Of a stretch of DNA of 44,272 bases, positions 8,179-16,414 are shown piece by piece. The notes under the pieces are model-generated. The model searched no databases. It was given only the letters and a program-made list of their open reading frames with translations, and was not told the origin of the DNA. The stretch covers positions 1 through 44,272 of the forward strand of contig NZ_BPQP01000031.1 of the NCBI RefSeq assembly GCF_022179305.1. Direction: 5' to 3'. Position 1 is the first letter of the stretch. Every line of letters starts with the position of its first letter. The stretch is from Methylobacterium iners. GTDB taxonomy: Bacteria > Pseudomonadota > Alphaproteobacteria > Rhizobiales > Beijerinckiaceae. The position numbers and the translations under genes were made by a program.

Positions 8179-9182
8179 GCGCTCTGCCCTCCGGCGACGA
8201 GGGGCAGGCCCGCCACGAGGTTCTGGGGCTTCAGGGTCACGCGCTTGTCCGCATCCATGGCGAGCAGCAGGTACACGGGCCGCCCGGCCGCCCTGGGGTC
8301 CACCGGCGTTCCGTCTGCAAAAGCGAGGCGGAACAGGGCGAGCAGCCGCGACTGCACCGCCGCGTCGAGGGCCTCGCCGTTCCAGAGAGCGTTGCCGATC
8401 CGGGTCGCCTCAGCGTCGAGGCCGACGAACCAGCGCCAATCGGGGTCCTCCATGGCGAGGATCGGCTCGACGCGGCATTCCGCGTTGAGGAGGTGGCGGA
8501 TCCAGGCCTCCACCGCCCGCGCCAGCCCTTCGCGGCTGCGGGGATTGGCGCCGAGATCCAGCACCATCGAATGGGCGTCCGAGCGGCTCCAGTAGCTCCA
8601 GGCGTTCTCGTCGACGAGCACGTCGAGCTCGCTCGCCGGCTCGTGGCCGAACATGGCGAGCAGCGGCGATTGCCCGCCGGCCTCGCGCGCCTCGATCACC
8701 TCGGCATCCGCCAGGAGGACGCGGCCCTCGTGGAACGACACGCGCTGAGTCCGGAAGAACAGCTCGCCGGCCCGCAGCACGTAGGGGTCCTCGCAGCCGT
8801 CGAGCGCGTTGCGCAGGATGAGGTGGACGAGCTGGTTGAGGAAGAGCGGCGGCGTGCCCTTGAGCCCGTTCCGGACGAGATCGAGATACGCCGCCTCGAC
8901 GGAGCGGGCGGCGAGCAGCCGCTCGCGGAAGGCGAGCATCATCGCCCAGTTCTCGCGGGCATCGGAATCGGCCAGACCCGCGACCTCCTCCGGCGCGACG
9001 GGCCGGCGCGGTTCTGCGAGCAGCGTCGCGTGCAGGTCGCGCTCGGCCGGGCAGGCCTCCTCCGGCGGCACCAGCTCGGGCCTTGCCAGGTAGGCGAGGA
9101 TCAGTTCGTCGGTGACGGCGAGGCCGCCGCCCTCCGTGCGACCGGCGAGGTGGTGCCCGCTCGCGACCCAGAATTCCCTCAT
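8175..9182 (-). CDS. DUF6352 family protein, formate dehydrogenase-linked
   Basis: A 335-residue cytoplasmic protein that I match to the DUF6352 family. It begins MREFWVASGHHLAGR and continues with LTDEL-like and LILAYLARPELVPPEEAC. The middle has NWAMMLAFRERLLAA and LFLNQLVHLILRNALDG. The C-terminal half (HSMVLDLG, NPRSREGLARAVEAWIRHLL, VYLLLAMDADKRVTLKPQNL) is predicted alpha/beta. There is no signal peptide or membrane segment. The start ATG at 9182 overlaps the DUF6505 stop by four bases (ATGA), and its own stop overlaps the DUF3305 GTG. Function unknown; it belongs to the accessory part of the formate dehydrogenase operon by position. Confidence 0.82.
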   Translation of the reverse strand: MREFWVASGHHLAGRTEGGGLAVTDELILAYLARPELVPPEEACPAERDLHATLLAEPRRPVAPEEVAGLADSDARENWAMMLAFRERLLAARSVEAAYLDLVRNGLKGTPPLFLNQLVHLILRNALDGCEDPYVLRAGELFFRTQRVSFHEGRVLLADAEVIEAREAGGQSPLLAMFGHEPASELDVLVDENAWSYWSRSDAHSMVLDLGANPRSREGLARAVEAWIRHLLNAECRVEPILAMEDPDWRWFVGLDAEATRIGNALWNGEALDAAVQSRLLALFRLAFADGTPVDPRAAGRPVYLLLAMDADKRVTLKPQNLVAGLPLVAGGQSA

Positions 9183-9742
9183 CGCGGGCCCGCCTTCAGG
9201 AGGCCGATCAGGTCGGCCCGTTCCTCCGGCTCCTCCTCGTCGGTCTCGACGAAGTGGAAGGCGCGGGCATGGGCGTGCAGCCGGTCCGCGCCCGGGATGC
9301 CCTCCCGCGGCCGCAGGGTCCGGAAGGCCTCGCGGATCTCGCCCGCCTCGACCGTGCGGTGCATCGCGAGCACGGTGCCGACCTCCGGCGCGCAGAGAGA
9401 GGCCGCCACCGCGATCTCCTCCCGTGCGGCGGCGAGTGCGGCCTCCTGATCCGGCGCGCCGAGGCGCTCGTGGATATGGCGGGCGAGCGTCGCCACGGCC
9501 GCCTCCCGCTCCGCCTCGCTCACCTCGCTGACCACCACGAGGGTCGAGAAGCCGAGCGAGGTCACTCCGACGAAGGCGGACCGGAACGCGGCCTGGGCCT
9601 TGCCCGTCAGGTCCCCCGCCTCGACGTCGAAGAACAGGAACGAGCCCGTCACCGCCCATTCGCCGGGCTCGGCCGGGTGCTCGAAGACGAAGGTGTCGGA
9701 CGGGTCGAGGCGAAGCGTGCGCGGCAGCTTCAAGTGGGGCAT
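9179..9742 (-). CDS. DUF6505 family protein, first gene of the formate dehydrogenase operon
   Basis: A 187-residue protein matching DUF6505. It starts MPHLKLPRTLRLDPSDTFVFE, followed by AEPGEWAVTGSFLFFD and the glycine/aromatic block FVGVTSLGFSTLVVVSEV. An alpha-helical region (AVATLARHIHERLGAP) and an acidic C-terminus (ETDEEEPEERADLIGLL) follow. No signal peptide is seen. The start ATG is at 9742 and it overlaps DUF6352 downstream by four bases. It is the first minus-strand gene before a 162-base divergent gap that faces the photolyase-like gene, so the operon promoter should lie in 9743-9904. Function unknown. Confidence 0.82.
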   Translation of the reverse strand: MPHLKLPRTLRLDPSDTFVFEHPAEPGEWAVTGSFLFFDVEAGDLTGKAQAAFRSAFVGVTSLGFSTLVVVSEVSEAEREAAVATLARHIHERLGAPDQEAALAAAREEIAVAASLCAPEVGTVLAMHRTVEAGEIREAFRTLRPREGIPGADRLHAHARAFHFVETDEEEPEERADLIGLLKAGPR

Positions 9743-9811
9743 TCGGTCTCCGGAAGAGCCGCGAGCGGCGGCCTTCGCCACATCATAAGCCTGCCGCGTC
9801 GGCCCGTCACG

Positions 9812-9835
9812 CAGGCGTGATCGCGCGCACGCCTG
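9812..9835. promoter_or_regulatory. Inverted repeat in the divergent fdh/photolyase-like promoter region
   Basis: CAGGCGTG and CACGCCTG form perfect 8-bp arms with an 8-base spacer (ATCGCGCG) in the gap between two divergently transcribed genes. It could be an operator for either unit or a short hairpin. In DNA this GC-rich, an 8-bp match may arise by chance, so the call is tentative. Confidence 0.3.
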
Positions 9836-9904
9836 TCCTTCGGTCGCGGCGCAGGCCGGAGGTCTCGGCCGGACCCCGCCGGCACGGCGCCCTATCTCGC
9901 CGGC

Positions 9905-11044
9905 ATGGATCGCACTTTCCCCATGACCCGCGCCGCCGGGCTCGACCGCCTCGCCCGCTTCACCGAGCATATGGGCGCGGCCTATGCCGGCGGCCGGAAT
10001 ACGGATCGGGGGCCGGACCAGGAGGCGTCGACCTCGGCCCTCTCGCCCTACCTGCGCCGCCGGCTCATCACCGAGCAGGAGGTCGTCGCGGCCGCGCTCG
10101 CCGCGCACGGGCCGGAGGGGGCGGAGCGCTTCGTCCAGGAGGTATTCTGGCGGACCTACTTCAAGGGCCACCTCGAAACCCGTCCCGCGCTGTGGACGCA
10201 GTACGAGGGGCTGGTCGCCGAGGGGCATCGACGACTGGCCGCGGAATCCGGCCTGCGCAGGACCTACGAGCGCGCCGTCGAGGGCCGCACCGGGATCGAC
10301 GGGTTCGACGACTGGGCGCGCGAGATCGTCGAGACGAACTGGCTGCACAACCACGCCCGGATGTGGTTCGCCTCGATCTGGATCTTCACCCTGCGCCTGC
10401 CCTGGGCGCTGGGCGCCGCGTTCTTCCTGGAGCACCTCGTCGACGGGGACCCGGCGAGCAACACCCTGTCCTGGCGCTGGGTCGGCGGTCTCCACACCCG
10501 CGGCAAGCACTACCTCGCCCGGCGCGAGAACATCCGCCGCTACACCGAAGGGCGCTTCGATCCCGCCGGCCTCGACGAGGATGCGGAGGCCCTGCGGGAG
10601 CCCGAATCGCCCCCGGCGACGCGGCTTCGACCCACCGATCCCGTCCCCACGGGCCAGGTCGCCCTGCTGCTCCACCTCGACGACCTCCACCCCGAGAGTC
10701 TGCCGCTCGGCGGCGCCGAGGTGGTGCGGGTCGGCGGCCTCCTGTCGCATGCGGCGGGCGCGGTCGAGCGCGTGCGCCGCGCGGATCGCGAGGCGATGGA
10801 CGACGCCCTGGCGCGGGCGGCCGCGCATTTCGGTTGCCCGGCCGGCCCCGTCGAGGCGGATTGGGCCGGAACGCTGCCGGTCGTCGCGGCCTGGGCCCCC
10901 GTTGGCCCCTCGGCCGCAGCCCTGCCGCCCTGCGCAAGGGTCCAGCGAGACTGGGACCGCCTAATCTGGCCCCGCGCCACCCGCGGGTTCTTCCAGGTCA
11001 AGGCGGCTATTCCGGAGATTCTCGCTGCGGTCGAGGTGCGATAG
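9905..11044 (+). CDS. Stand-alone photolyase/cryptochrome FAD-binding domain protein
   Basis: The 379-residue protein matches the C-terminal FAD-binding domain of DNA photolyases. It has no N-terminal antenna-binding alpha/beta domain. Photolyase-like blocks are FVQEVFWRTYFKGHLETRP, TNWLHNHARMWFASIWIF, LVDGDPASNTLSWRWVGG, and HTRGKHYLARRENI. The family core DGD-A-N--SWQW is therefore essentially intact. Residues about 1-35 replace the usual amino domain. Residues about 250-379 form an unrelated C-terminal region (LLLHLDDLHPESLPLGG, VQRDWDRLIWPRATRGFF) with no domain I recognise. The start is uncertain: ATG at 9905 or 9923, neither with a good ribosome-binding site. It could bind FAD as a light sensor or oxidoreductase; DNA repair is not shown. 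Confidence 0.85.
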   Translation: MDRTFPMTRAAGLDRLARFTEHMGAAYAGGRNTDRGPDQEASTSALSPYLRRRLITEQEVVAAALAAHGPEGAERFVQEVFWRTYFKGHLETRPALWTQYEGLVAEGHRRLAAESGLRRTYERAVEGRTGIDGFDDWAREIVETNWLHNHARMWFASIWIFTLRLPWALGAAFFLEHLVDGDPASNTLSWRWVGGLHTRGKHYLARRENIRRYTEGRFDPAGLDEDAEALREPESPPATRLRPTDPVPTGQVALLLHLDDLHPESLPLGGAEVVRVGGLLSHAAGAVERVRRADREAMDDALARAAAHFGCPAGPVEADWAGTLPVVAAWAPVGPSAAALPPCARVQRDWDRLIWPRATRGFFQVKAAIPEILAAVEVR

Positions 11045-11149
11045 CCGCTCCCTTCATCCGTTCCGGTTGCGTGGTCCTCGGCTGGTTCCCGAATTGAGCC
11101 GACGGAGCGGCCTCGCGATGCAAGGTGGCAGGCCACAGCAGACGGACTC

Positions 11150-11211
11150 GCGTATATATTGCCCTCATGCGCGAATGCGTATATCTCGGTTTTATGCGCA
11201 GATGCGTATAT
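11150..11211. promoter_or_regulatory. hipBA operator array, three GCGTATAT sites at 27-bp spacing
   Basis: The octamer GCGTATAT occurs at 11150-11157, 11177-11184 and 11204-11211, exactly 27 bp apart. The last two sites sit in imperfect palindromes of the form TATGCGCA-GA-TGCGTATA (11193-11210) and a diverged copy at 11166-11183; the first is a half-site. The array ends 17 bases before the HipB start codon, where autoregulatory HipB operators normally lie. Binding by this HipB is inferred from position and symmetry. Confidence 0.75.
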
Positions 11212-11228
11212 CGCCAGTTGAGGTCGCC

Positions 11229-11483
11229 ATGAGGGAGCAGATCGCCAGGACCGAGAAGCAGCTCGGAGCGATCCTGCGTCGCGCCCGCAAGCAGGCTGGC
11301 TTGACCCAAGGCAGCCTGGGAGACCGCATTCACCTCCGGCAAGGCACCATCTCTCGCCTCGAGGCGGGCGAGCCCGCCGTCCAGCTCCGGACCCTCATGG
11401 AAGTGCTCTCAGCGCTCGATCTCGAACTGGTCGTGCGGCTGCGCAGCCAAGGAAGCGATGCGGATATCGAGGATCTCTTCTGA
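11229..11483 (+). CDS. hipB: HipB-type XRE family antitoxin/repressor
   Basis: An 84-residue Cro/C1-type helix-turn-helix protein that should neutralise HipA and repress the operon. The HTH region reads LGAILRRARKQAGLTQGSLGDRI followed by LRQGTISRLEAG, typical of HipB, and the C-terminal strand region is LDLELVVRLRS. The open frame extends upstream to 11067. The ATG at 11229 was chosen because GAGG lies six bases before it and because the repeated operator occupies the upstream part. Its TGA overlaps the HipA start codon (TGATG), so the two are translationally coupled. Two-gene toxin-antitoxin organisation is clear. Confidence 0.92.
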   Translation: MREQIARTEKQLGAILRRARKQAGLTQGSLGDRIHLRQGTISRLEAGEPAVQLRTLMEVLSALDLELVVRLRSQGSDADIEDLF

Positions 11484-12790
11484 TGTCTCGACGTAGGATG
11501 CATCGGCCACTGAACGTCTTTCTGAATGGACGCTTCGTCGGCATCCTCCGCCGCGAAAGCACCGGCGCCATCGATTTTCAGTACGCCCGCGATTGGCTCG
11601 ACCTGCGAGGCACGTTCCCCGTTTCTCTGTCCTTGCCGCTCCGGGAGGACCGCTACGTCGGCGGCGCCGTCACCAATGTCTTCGACAACCTCCTCCCCGA
11701 CAGCGACCCGATCCGGCGCCGGGTCGCCGAGCGTGTCGGAGCCGAGGGCACCGACGCCTACAATATGCTCGCCGCGTTGGGGCGCGACTGCGTCGGGGCT
11801 CTGCAGTTCCTGCCGGACGGCGTCGATCCCGGCCCCGTCGGCGTCATCGTCGGCGAAGCCGTGTCAGATGACGAGATCGCCGACCTCCTCGGCAACCTCG
11901 CCACTGCCCCGCTCGGCGTCGGGCAGGATGAGGATTTCAGGATCTCCATCGCCGGCGCTCAGGAGAAGACCGCGCTCCTCCGCCGAGACGGCCAATGGTT
12001 CAAGCCGACCGGCACAACACCGACGACGCACATTCTCAAGCCACAGATCGGTCGATTGCCAAACGGCGTGGACCTCTCGAACAGCGTCGAAAACGAGTAT
12101 CTCTGCCTCACGCTGATGGCGGCGCTGGGCGTACCGGCCGCTCGAGCGGAGATCGCGGATTTCGGAGGCCTGCGCACGCTCGTCGTCGAGCGCTTCGATC
12201 GCCGCTGGGCGAGAGACGGCCGATTGCTCCGCCTTCCCCAGGAGGATTGCTGCCAAGCGTTGTCGGTGCCGCCGACGCGCAAATATCAGTCGGACGGCGG
12301 CCCCGGCATCCGCGACGTGGTCTCTCTCCTGAAAGGCAGCGACACTCCGGAGGCCGACATCGCCACCTTCCTGCGGGCCAACGTCATCTTCTGGATGCTC
12401 GGCGCGACGGATGGGCACGCAAAGAACTTCAGCGTGTTCATCACTCCGGGCGGCCGGTTCCGGATGACTCCTGCCTATGATGTTCTGACAGCCCAGCCGA
12501 GCCTGGATGCGGGGCGGATACAGCCCAAGACGTTCAAGCTCGCGATGTCCGTCGGGAAGAACCGGCACTACGGCGTGCATGACATCCTGCCGCGCCACTT
12601 TCTGCAGACGGCGGACCTTGCAGGCGTCGGATTCCCGCTGGTGCGTGTCATCTTCCAGGAGCTCGCAGGAACGGCGTTGGCGAAGGCCGCCGTCGCGGTC
12701 GAGGAGCTTCCCTCGGGCTTCCCCACTCAGCTTATCGATTCCGTGATGGCGGCCATCGAGCACCGAGCGCGGCTACTGGGCGATGCCTAG
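11483..12790 (+). CDS. hipA: HipA-type serine/threonine kinase toxin
   Basis: A 435-residue HipA family kinase. The E. coli relative phosphorylates glutamyl-tRNA synthetase and causes persistence; the target here is unknown. Visible elements are the N-terminal HipA domain (FLNGRFVGILRR, FDNLLPDSD), SIAGAQEK at 155-162 with Ser155 matching the autophosphorylated loop serine, and HILKP with Lys186 for ATP. VERFDR (235-240), LPQEDCCQAL, the catalytic loop ATDGHAKNFS with Asp310 and Asn315, and TPAYDVL with the metal-binding Asp333 follow. All catalytic residues are kept, so it looks active. It follows hipB with a one-base overlap and ends 57 bases before a convergent tRNA gene. Confidence 0.94.
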   Translation: MSRRRMHRPLNVFLNGRFVGILRRESTGAIDFQYARDWLDLRGTFPVSLSLPLREDRYVGGAVTNVFDNLLPDSDPIRRRVAERVGAEGTDAYNMLAALGRDCVGALQFLPDGVDPGPVGVIVGEAVSDDEIADLLGNLATAPLGVGQDEDFRISIAGAQEKTALLRRDGQWFKPTGTTPTTHILKPQIGRLPNGVDLSNSVENEYLCLTLMAALGVPAARAEIADFGGLRTLVVERFDRRWARDGRLLRLPQEDCCQALSVPPTRKYQSDGGPGIRDVVSLLKGSDTPEADIATFLRANVIFWMLGATDGHAKNFSVFITPGGRFRMTPAYDVLTAQPSLDAGRIQPKTFKLAMSVGKNRHYGVHDILPRHFLQTADLAGVGFPLVRVIFQELAGTALAKAAVAVEELPSGFPTQLIDSVMAAIEHRARLLGDA

Positions 12791-12847
12791 CGCGTCGATC
12801 CGAGAAGCAGTCAGCGTTCGGAGGATTCCGGCGCGCCGGCCGGTAGG

Positions 12848-12923
12848 TGGTGGGCCCGGCAGGACTTGAACCTGCAACCAGACCGTTATGAGCGGCCGGC
12901 TCTAACCATTGAGCTACGGGCCC
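12848..12923 (-). tRNA. tRNA-Ile(CAU), lysidine-type
   Basis: A 76-base cloverleaf on the minus strand with a 7-bp acceptor stem (GGGCCCG/CGGGCCC), a D arm GCTCAATGGTTAGAGC, anticodon loop CTCATAA, T arm GTTCAAGTC and an encoded CCA. The anticodon CAT is at 12888-12890. The body resembles E. coli ileX-type tRNA-Ile2 (TGGTTAGAGC, a short variable loop, TTCAAGTCC) more than elongator tRNA-Met. It should therefore read AUA after TilS converts C34 to lysidine. A Met identity remains possible without a covariance search. Confidence 0.9.
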
Positions 12924-12982
12924 GGCACCGCGGGCGGCGAGGTTCAGTAATCCGTCCCGCCGCCGCCGTCACCCCGGAGGAG

Positions 12983-13375
12983 TCAGGCTGGCCGATCGAA
13001 CAGGAAATCGTCGATGGCGGGGATCGTCACCGCGAGGCTCGCGCCGTAGCTCGCCTTCGAGAGGCGCCAGGGCCGCTCGCCCCGCGCCCGGATCGCCTCG
13101 GAGGGGCGCAGGCGGCGGTGGCCGCCGTCCTCCTCGACCTCGTCGATGGCGAGGAAGCCGTAGACCTGCAGGCGGGAGGCGATGAGCTTGGTCTCGCGGT
13201 CGCCCGCCGCCACGGCGAGCGTCCCGGTGGCGTAGACCGCGTCCATCAGGGCGCGCTGGTCGCCGCGGCGCGCGGCGGCCGAGCCCGCCTGGCGCAGGAT
13301 CGGCGAGGACCTGGCGGAATGCCCCGCGCGCCGGAACGGCACGACGTTGTCCATCGACGCAGGAACACCACGCAT
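12983..13375 (-). CDS. Hypothetical protein, 130 residues
   Basis: No family is recognised. The product starts MRGVPASMDNVVPFRRAG, then has helical segments around LMDAVYATGTLAVAAGDRETKLIASRL and a short strand-like VYGFLAIDEVEEDGG. It ends with PAIDDFLFDRPA. There is no signal peptide or membrane segment. The ATG at 13375 has GAGGA seven bases upstream, which favours it over the ATG at 13354. The gene stands alone between the tRNA and scoB, transcribed in the same direction. Natural-looking amino acid composition and a good ribosome-binding site support a real gene, but only moderately. Confidence 0.6.
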   Translation of the reverse strand: MRGVPASMDNVVPFRRAGHSARSSPILRQAGSAAARRGDQRALMDAVYATGTLAVAAGDRETKLIASRLQVYGFLAIDEVEEDGGHRRLRPSEAIRARGERPWRLSKASYGASLAVTIPAIDDFLFDRPA

Positions 13376-13518
13376 ACGCTATCCTCGCCAGGCTCGACAC
13401 GGCCGGGGGCGGCGGGCGCCCCCGGAGATGCCGAGGTTTCGACGAGTCGGCTTAACGTCCGCTTAGCCATGCGCGCCCGCGGAAGGGCGGGATCGTCCCG
13501 AAACGAACCGCGCGCGGC

Positions 13519-14178
13519 TCAGGCAAGGGCGACCGAATAGGCGGCCTCAGTCTTGGCGCGGACCTCCGCCTCGGTGACGCCGGAGGCGAGCTCCACCAGG
13601 CGCATGCCGCCCTCGCCCTTCTTGTCGATGGTGAAGACGCCGAGATCGGTGATGACCATGTCTACGACGCGGGTGCCGGTCAGCGGCAGGTCGCAGGCGG
13701 CGAGCAGCTTCGGGCTCTCCGAGCCGTCCTTGCCCTTGGCCACGTGCTCCATCACCACCACGACCTTCTTGACGCCGGCCACGAGGTCCATGGCGCCGCC
13801 CATGCCCTTCACCATCTTGCCCGGGATCATCCAGTTGGCGAGATCCCCGTTCTGGGCGACCTGCATGGCGCCGAGGATCGACAGGTTGATGTGCCCGCCC
13901 CGGATCATCCCGAAGGAATCGGCCGAGGAGAAGTAGCTCGTGGTCGGCAGGGCCGTGATCGTCTGCTTGCCGGCATTGATGAGGTCGGGGTCCTCCTCGC
14001 CCTCGTAGGGGAAGGGGCCCATGCCGAGCATGCCGTTCTCCGACTGGAGCTGCACCGACATGCCCTCGGGGATGTAGTTCGAGACGAGCGTCGGGATGCC
14101 GATGCCGAGGTTGACGTAGAAGCCGTCCTCGAGCTCCCGGGCGGCGCGCGCCGCCATCTCTTCGCGGGTCCAGGCCAT
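13519..14178 (-). CDS. scoB: 3-oxoacid CoA-transferase subunit B
   Basis: The beta subunit of a family I CoA-transferase, which moves CoA between succinyl-CoA and acetoacetate or another 3-oxoacid such as 3-oxoadipate. The 219-residue protein shows the family blocks [18 protein letters not shown], then [10 protein letters not shown] with catalytic Glu47, and [14 protein letters not shown]. It ends with the [11 protein letters not shown] region. It is 14 bases downstream of scoA in the same direction. Substrate cannot be fixed from sequence alone; the absence of other pca genes nearby favours succinyl-CoA:3-ketoacid transferase over PcaJ. Confidence 0.93.
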   Translation of the reverse strand: MAWTREEMAARAARELEDGFYVNLGIGIPTLVSNYIPEGMSVQLQSENGMLGMGPFPYEGEEDPDLINAGKQTITALPTTSYFSSADSFGMIRGGHINLSILGAMQVAQNGDLANWMIPGKMVKGMGGAMDLVAGVKKVVVVMEHVAKGKDGSESPKLLAACDLPLTGTRVVDMVITDLGVFTIDKKGEGGMRLVELASGVTEAEVRAKTEAAYSVALA

Positions 14179-14192
14179 GATCGTCTCCCTGA

Positions 14193-14930
14193 TCAGATCG
14201 CGCCGCCGCCGGCTGCGGCCGGGGCGGTCTCGTTGCGCGGGCGGGTGGTGCGCTGCTCGATCCGCTTCTCGCGGTTCGGCACGTGGATGATGCGCTTGAT
14301 GAAGATGCCGGGCGTGTGGATCGAGTCCGCGTCGATCTCGCCGGGCTGCACCAGGTGCTCAACCTGCGCCACCGTCACCTTGGCGGCCGAGGCCATCATC
14401 GGATTGAAGTTCCGCGCCGTGCGCCGGTAGACGAGGTTGCCCTCGGTGTCGCCCTTCCAGGCATGGACGATGGCGAGATCCGCGAAGAGCCCGCGCTCCA
14501 TCACGTAATCCTCGCCGTCGAATTCCCGCACCTCCTTGCCCTCGGCGATGAGCGTGCCCACGCCCGTCTTGGTGAAGAAGGCGGGGATGCCCGCACCCCC
14601 GGCCCGGATGCGCTCGGCCAGCGTGCCCTGCGGGTTGAACTCGATCTGCAGCTCGCCGCCGAGATACTGGCGGGCGAATTCCTTGTTCTCGCCGACATAG
14701 GACGAGATCATTTTCGCGATCTGACGGGTCTGGAGGAGGACGCCGAGGCCCACGCCGTCGATGCCGGCGTTGTTCGAGATGACGGTGAGCTCCTTCACCC
14801 CCGAATCGCGGATCGCGGCGATCAGCACGTCGGGGATGCCGCAGAGGCCGAAGCCGCCGGCCATGATCGTCATGCCGTCCTGGAGCAGCCCGGCGAGCGC
14901 GGCCGTCGCGTCGGAATGTACCTTCTTCAT
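14193..14930 (-). CDS. scoA: 3-oxoacid CoA-transferase subunit A
   Basis: The alpha subunit that forms a heterodimer pair with ScoB. The 245-residue protein starts [20 protein letters not shown] and has the family glycine motif [13 protein letters not shown] (CoA binding). The blocks [30 protein letters not shown] and FFTKTGVGT follow. The C-terminal tail past about residue 228 ([17 protein letters not shown]) is low complexity. It is the first gene of a two-gene operon, with about 285 bases upstream before the end of the corA-like gene. No clear regulatory palindrome was seen in that gap. Confidence 0.93.
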   Translation of the reverse strand: MKKVHSDATAALAGLLQDGMTIMAGGFGLCGIPDVLIAAIRDSGVKELTVISNNAGIDGVGLGVLLQTRQIAKMISSYVGENKEFARQYLGGELQIEFNPQGTLAERIRAGGAGIPAFFTKTGVGTLIAEGKEVREFDGEDYVMERGLFADLAIVHAWKGDTEGNLVYRRTARNFNPMMASAAKVTVAQVEHLVQPGEIDADSIHTPGIFIKRIIHVPNREKRIEQRTTRPRNETAPAAAGGGAI

Positions 14931-15215
14931 CGCCGTTCCTTCGAGCCTCCGTCCTCAAGGGACTTTTCGCGCCGACGCAGGGACGAGGCCAGCCGGCCCG
15001 TCCGCAGGCAGGCTTGTCCCCGCGCCGCTGTCTTTGGTTCAGAAGGGCCCGGCGGGCAAGCGCTTACGGCGGTTCAACTCAGGTGAGACGGCCGGCTCGC
15101 GGTAGCGCGGCGCCTCGCGTCACAGTCGCGACGGTCTGCCTGGCAATCTTTCCGTGACGTTGATCGTCCAGCGATCCACCCAGAGTTATCGAAGCGGTGT
15201 AAAAGGCTCGAATTC

Positions 15216-16235
15216 CTAAAGCCAGCGCTTCATCTTGAAATAATAATAGGGGGCGATGGATGACAGGACCATCAGGAATATCGCCAGCGGGTACCCATAT
15301 TCCCATTTCAGCTCGGGCATCTTTTCGAAGTTCATGCCGTACACGGTGCCGACGAGCGTCGGCGGTAGGAAAAGAACCGCCGCGATCGAGAACACCTTGA
15401 TGATCCGGTTCTGCTCGAGGTTGATCAGGCCGATCGTGGCTTCATGCAGAAATGCGATCTCCGCCGACAGCTGGGTCTCGTAGGCGGTCAAGGATCGCAG
15501 GTCGCGGTCGAGCTGTTTCAGGCGGGCGGGTCCGCCATCGGCCAGCCAGGTCGCGGCACCCTGCTTCACGTAAGGCACCAGACGGACGAGCGACAGCAGG
15601 CTTACCCGCAGGATCGCCAATGTCAGGTTCTGACGGCCAAGCAGCCTGATCGTGTTCTGCAGGTCGTCGGCGACAGGGGGCGCCTTCCCGGGCACCCCGG
15701 CACCGTCGATGAACAGGCGGGTGGAGACGTCGTTCAATCCGGCCTGGACGGATTCGAGCACGTCCGCGGCGCGTTCGATGATGGATTCGAGGAGGGAGGT
15801 CAGAACACGGTCGCCCGTGGTCTGCTGGCCGGGCTGGCGCTGGCATTTCGCTTCGAAGGTTCGAAACGGCACCGGGTCGGCGTAGCGCACCGACACCAGA
15901 TGCGTCGGCGTCAGGACGAACGTCACCGGTGCCCGCGCCGGCCGGCCTTCGGCGATGCCCGTGATCACCACCGCCGTCATGACGAGCGCGCCGTTCTCCT
16001 CGTAGAGCCGCGCCGAATCCTCGATCTCCGCCATCTCCTGCCGGGTCGGGACCTGAAGCCCGAGCAGGCGCTCGACGCCCTTCTCCTCCTCCGTCGTCGG
16101 ATCGACAAGGTCGATCCATAGGGCGTCGTCGGCGGAGGCCAGGACCGTCGCACCGCCGGAGGGTTCGCCGACCTTGTCCGAATGGGTGGCGTTGCGCAGC
16201 AGCCGGTCGTCGCGCAGGGCGTAGAAGTCCATCAT
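15216..16235 (-). CDS. corA: CorA family magnesium/divalent cation transporter
   Basis: An inner-membrane CorA channel for Mg2+ (or Co2+/Ni2+). The 339-residue protein has the large cytoplasmic N-terminal domain, a long helix region (ESIIERAADVLESVQAGL, FLHEATIGLINLEQNRIIK) and two C-terminal membrane helices. The signature GMN is present in GTVYGMNFEKMPELKWEYGY. The protein ends YYYFKMKRWL, a usual basic C-terminus. Two adjacent ATG codons (16235 and 16232) can start it. It is divergent from the porin gene with about 180 bases between, which may hold both promoters. Sub-family (CorA versus ZntB) is not settled. Confidence 0.9.
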   Translation of the reverse strand: MMDFYALRDDRLLRNATHSDKVGEPSGGATVLASADDALWIDLVDPTTEEEKGVERLLGLQVPTRQEMAEIEDSARLYEENGALVMTAVVITGIAEGRPARAPVTFVLTPTHLVSVRYADPVPFRTFEAKCQRQPGQQTTGDRVLTSLLESIIERAADVLESVQAGLNDVSTRLFIDGAGVPGKAPPVADDLQNTIRLLGRQNLTLAILRVSLLSLVRLVPYVKQGAATWLADGGPARLKQLDRDLRSLTAYETQLSAEIAFLHEATIGLINLEQNRIIKVFSIAAVLFLPPTLVGTVYGMNFEKMPELKWEYGYPLAIFLMVLSSIAPYYYFKMKRWL

Positions 16236-16414
16236 CGGCGAAGTCTCAAGCTCGGAAAGCCGACAGGCTCGACCCCGCCTCGCGCAGGCCCGATCATCGT
16301 GCCAGGCACCCTTCGGCCGGTGTCAGTCGGACATGTCAGGAAGATGACGCGCCGCTGCGGGTCCCGGGCCCGGCCCGTCGGTTGCCAAGCCGTCCGCAAA
16401 GCCGGATAGGAAGC

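Noticed and set aside
11067-11228. Longer N-terminus for HipB
   Set aside because: It would translate through the operator array and lacks a good ribosome-binding site; the ATG at 11229 fits the family.
12791-12923. tRNA gene next to hipBA as an integration (att) site
   Set aside because: No integrase and no direct repeat of the tRNA 3' end was seen nearby.
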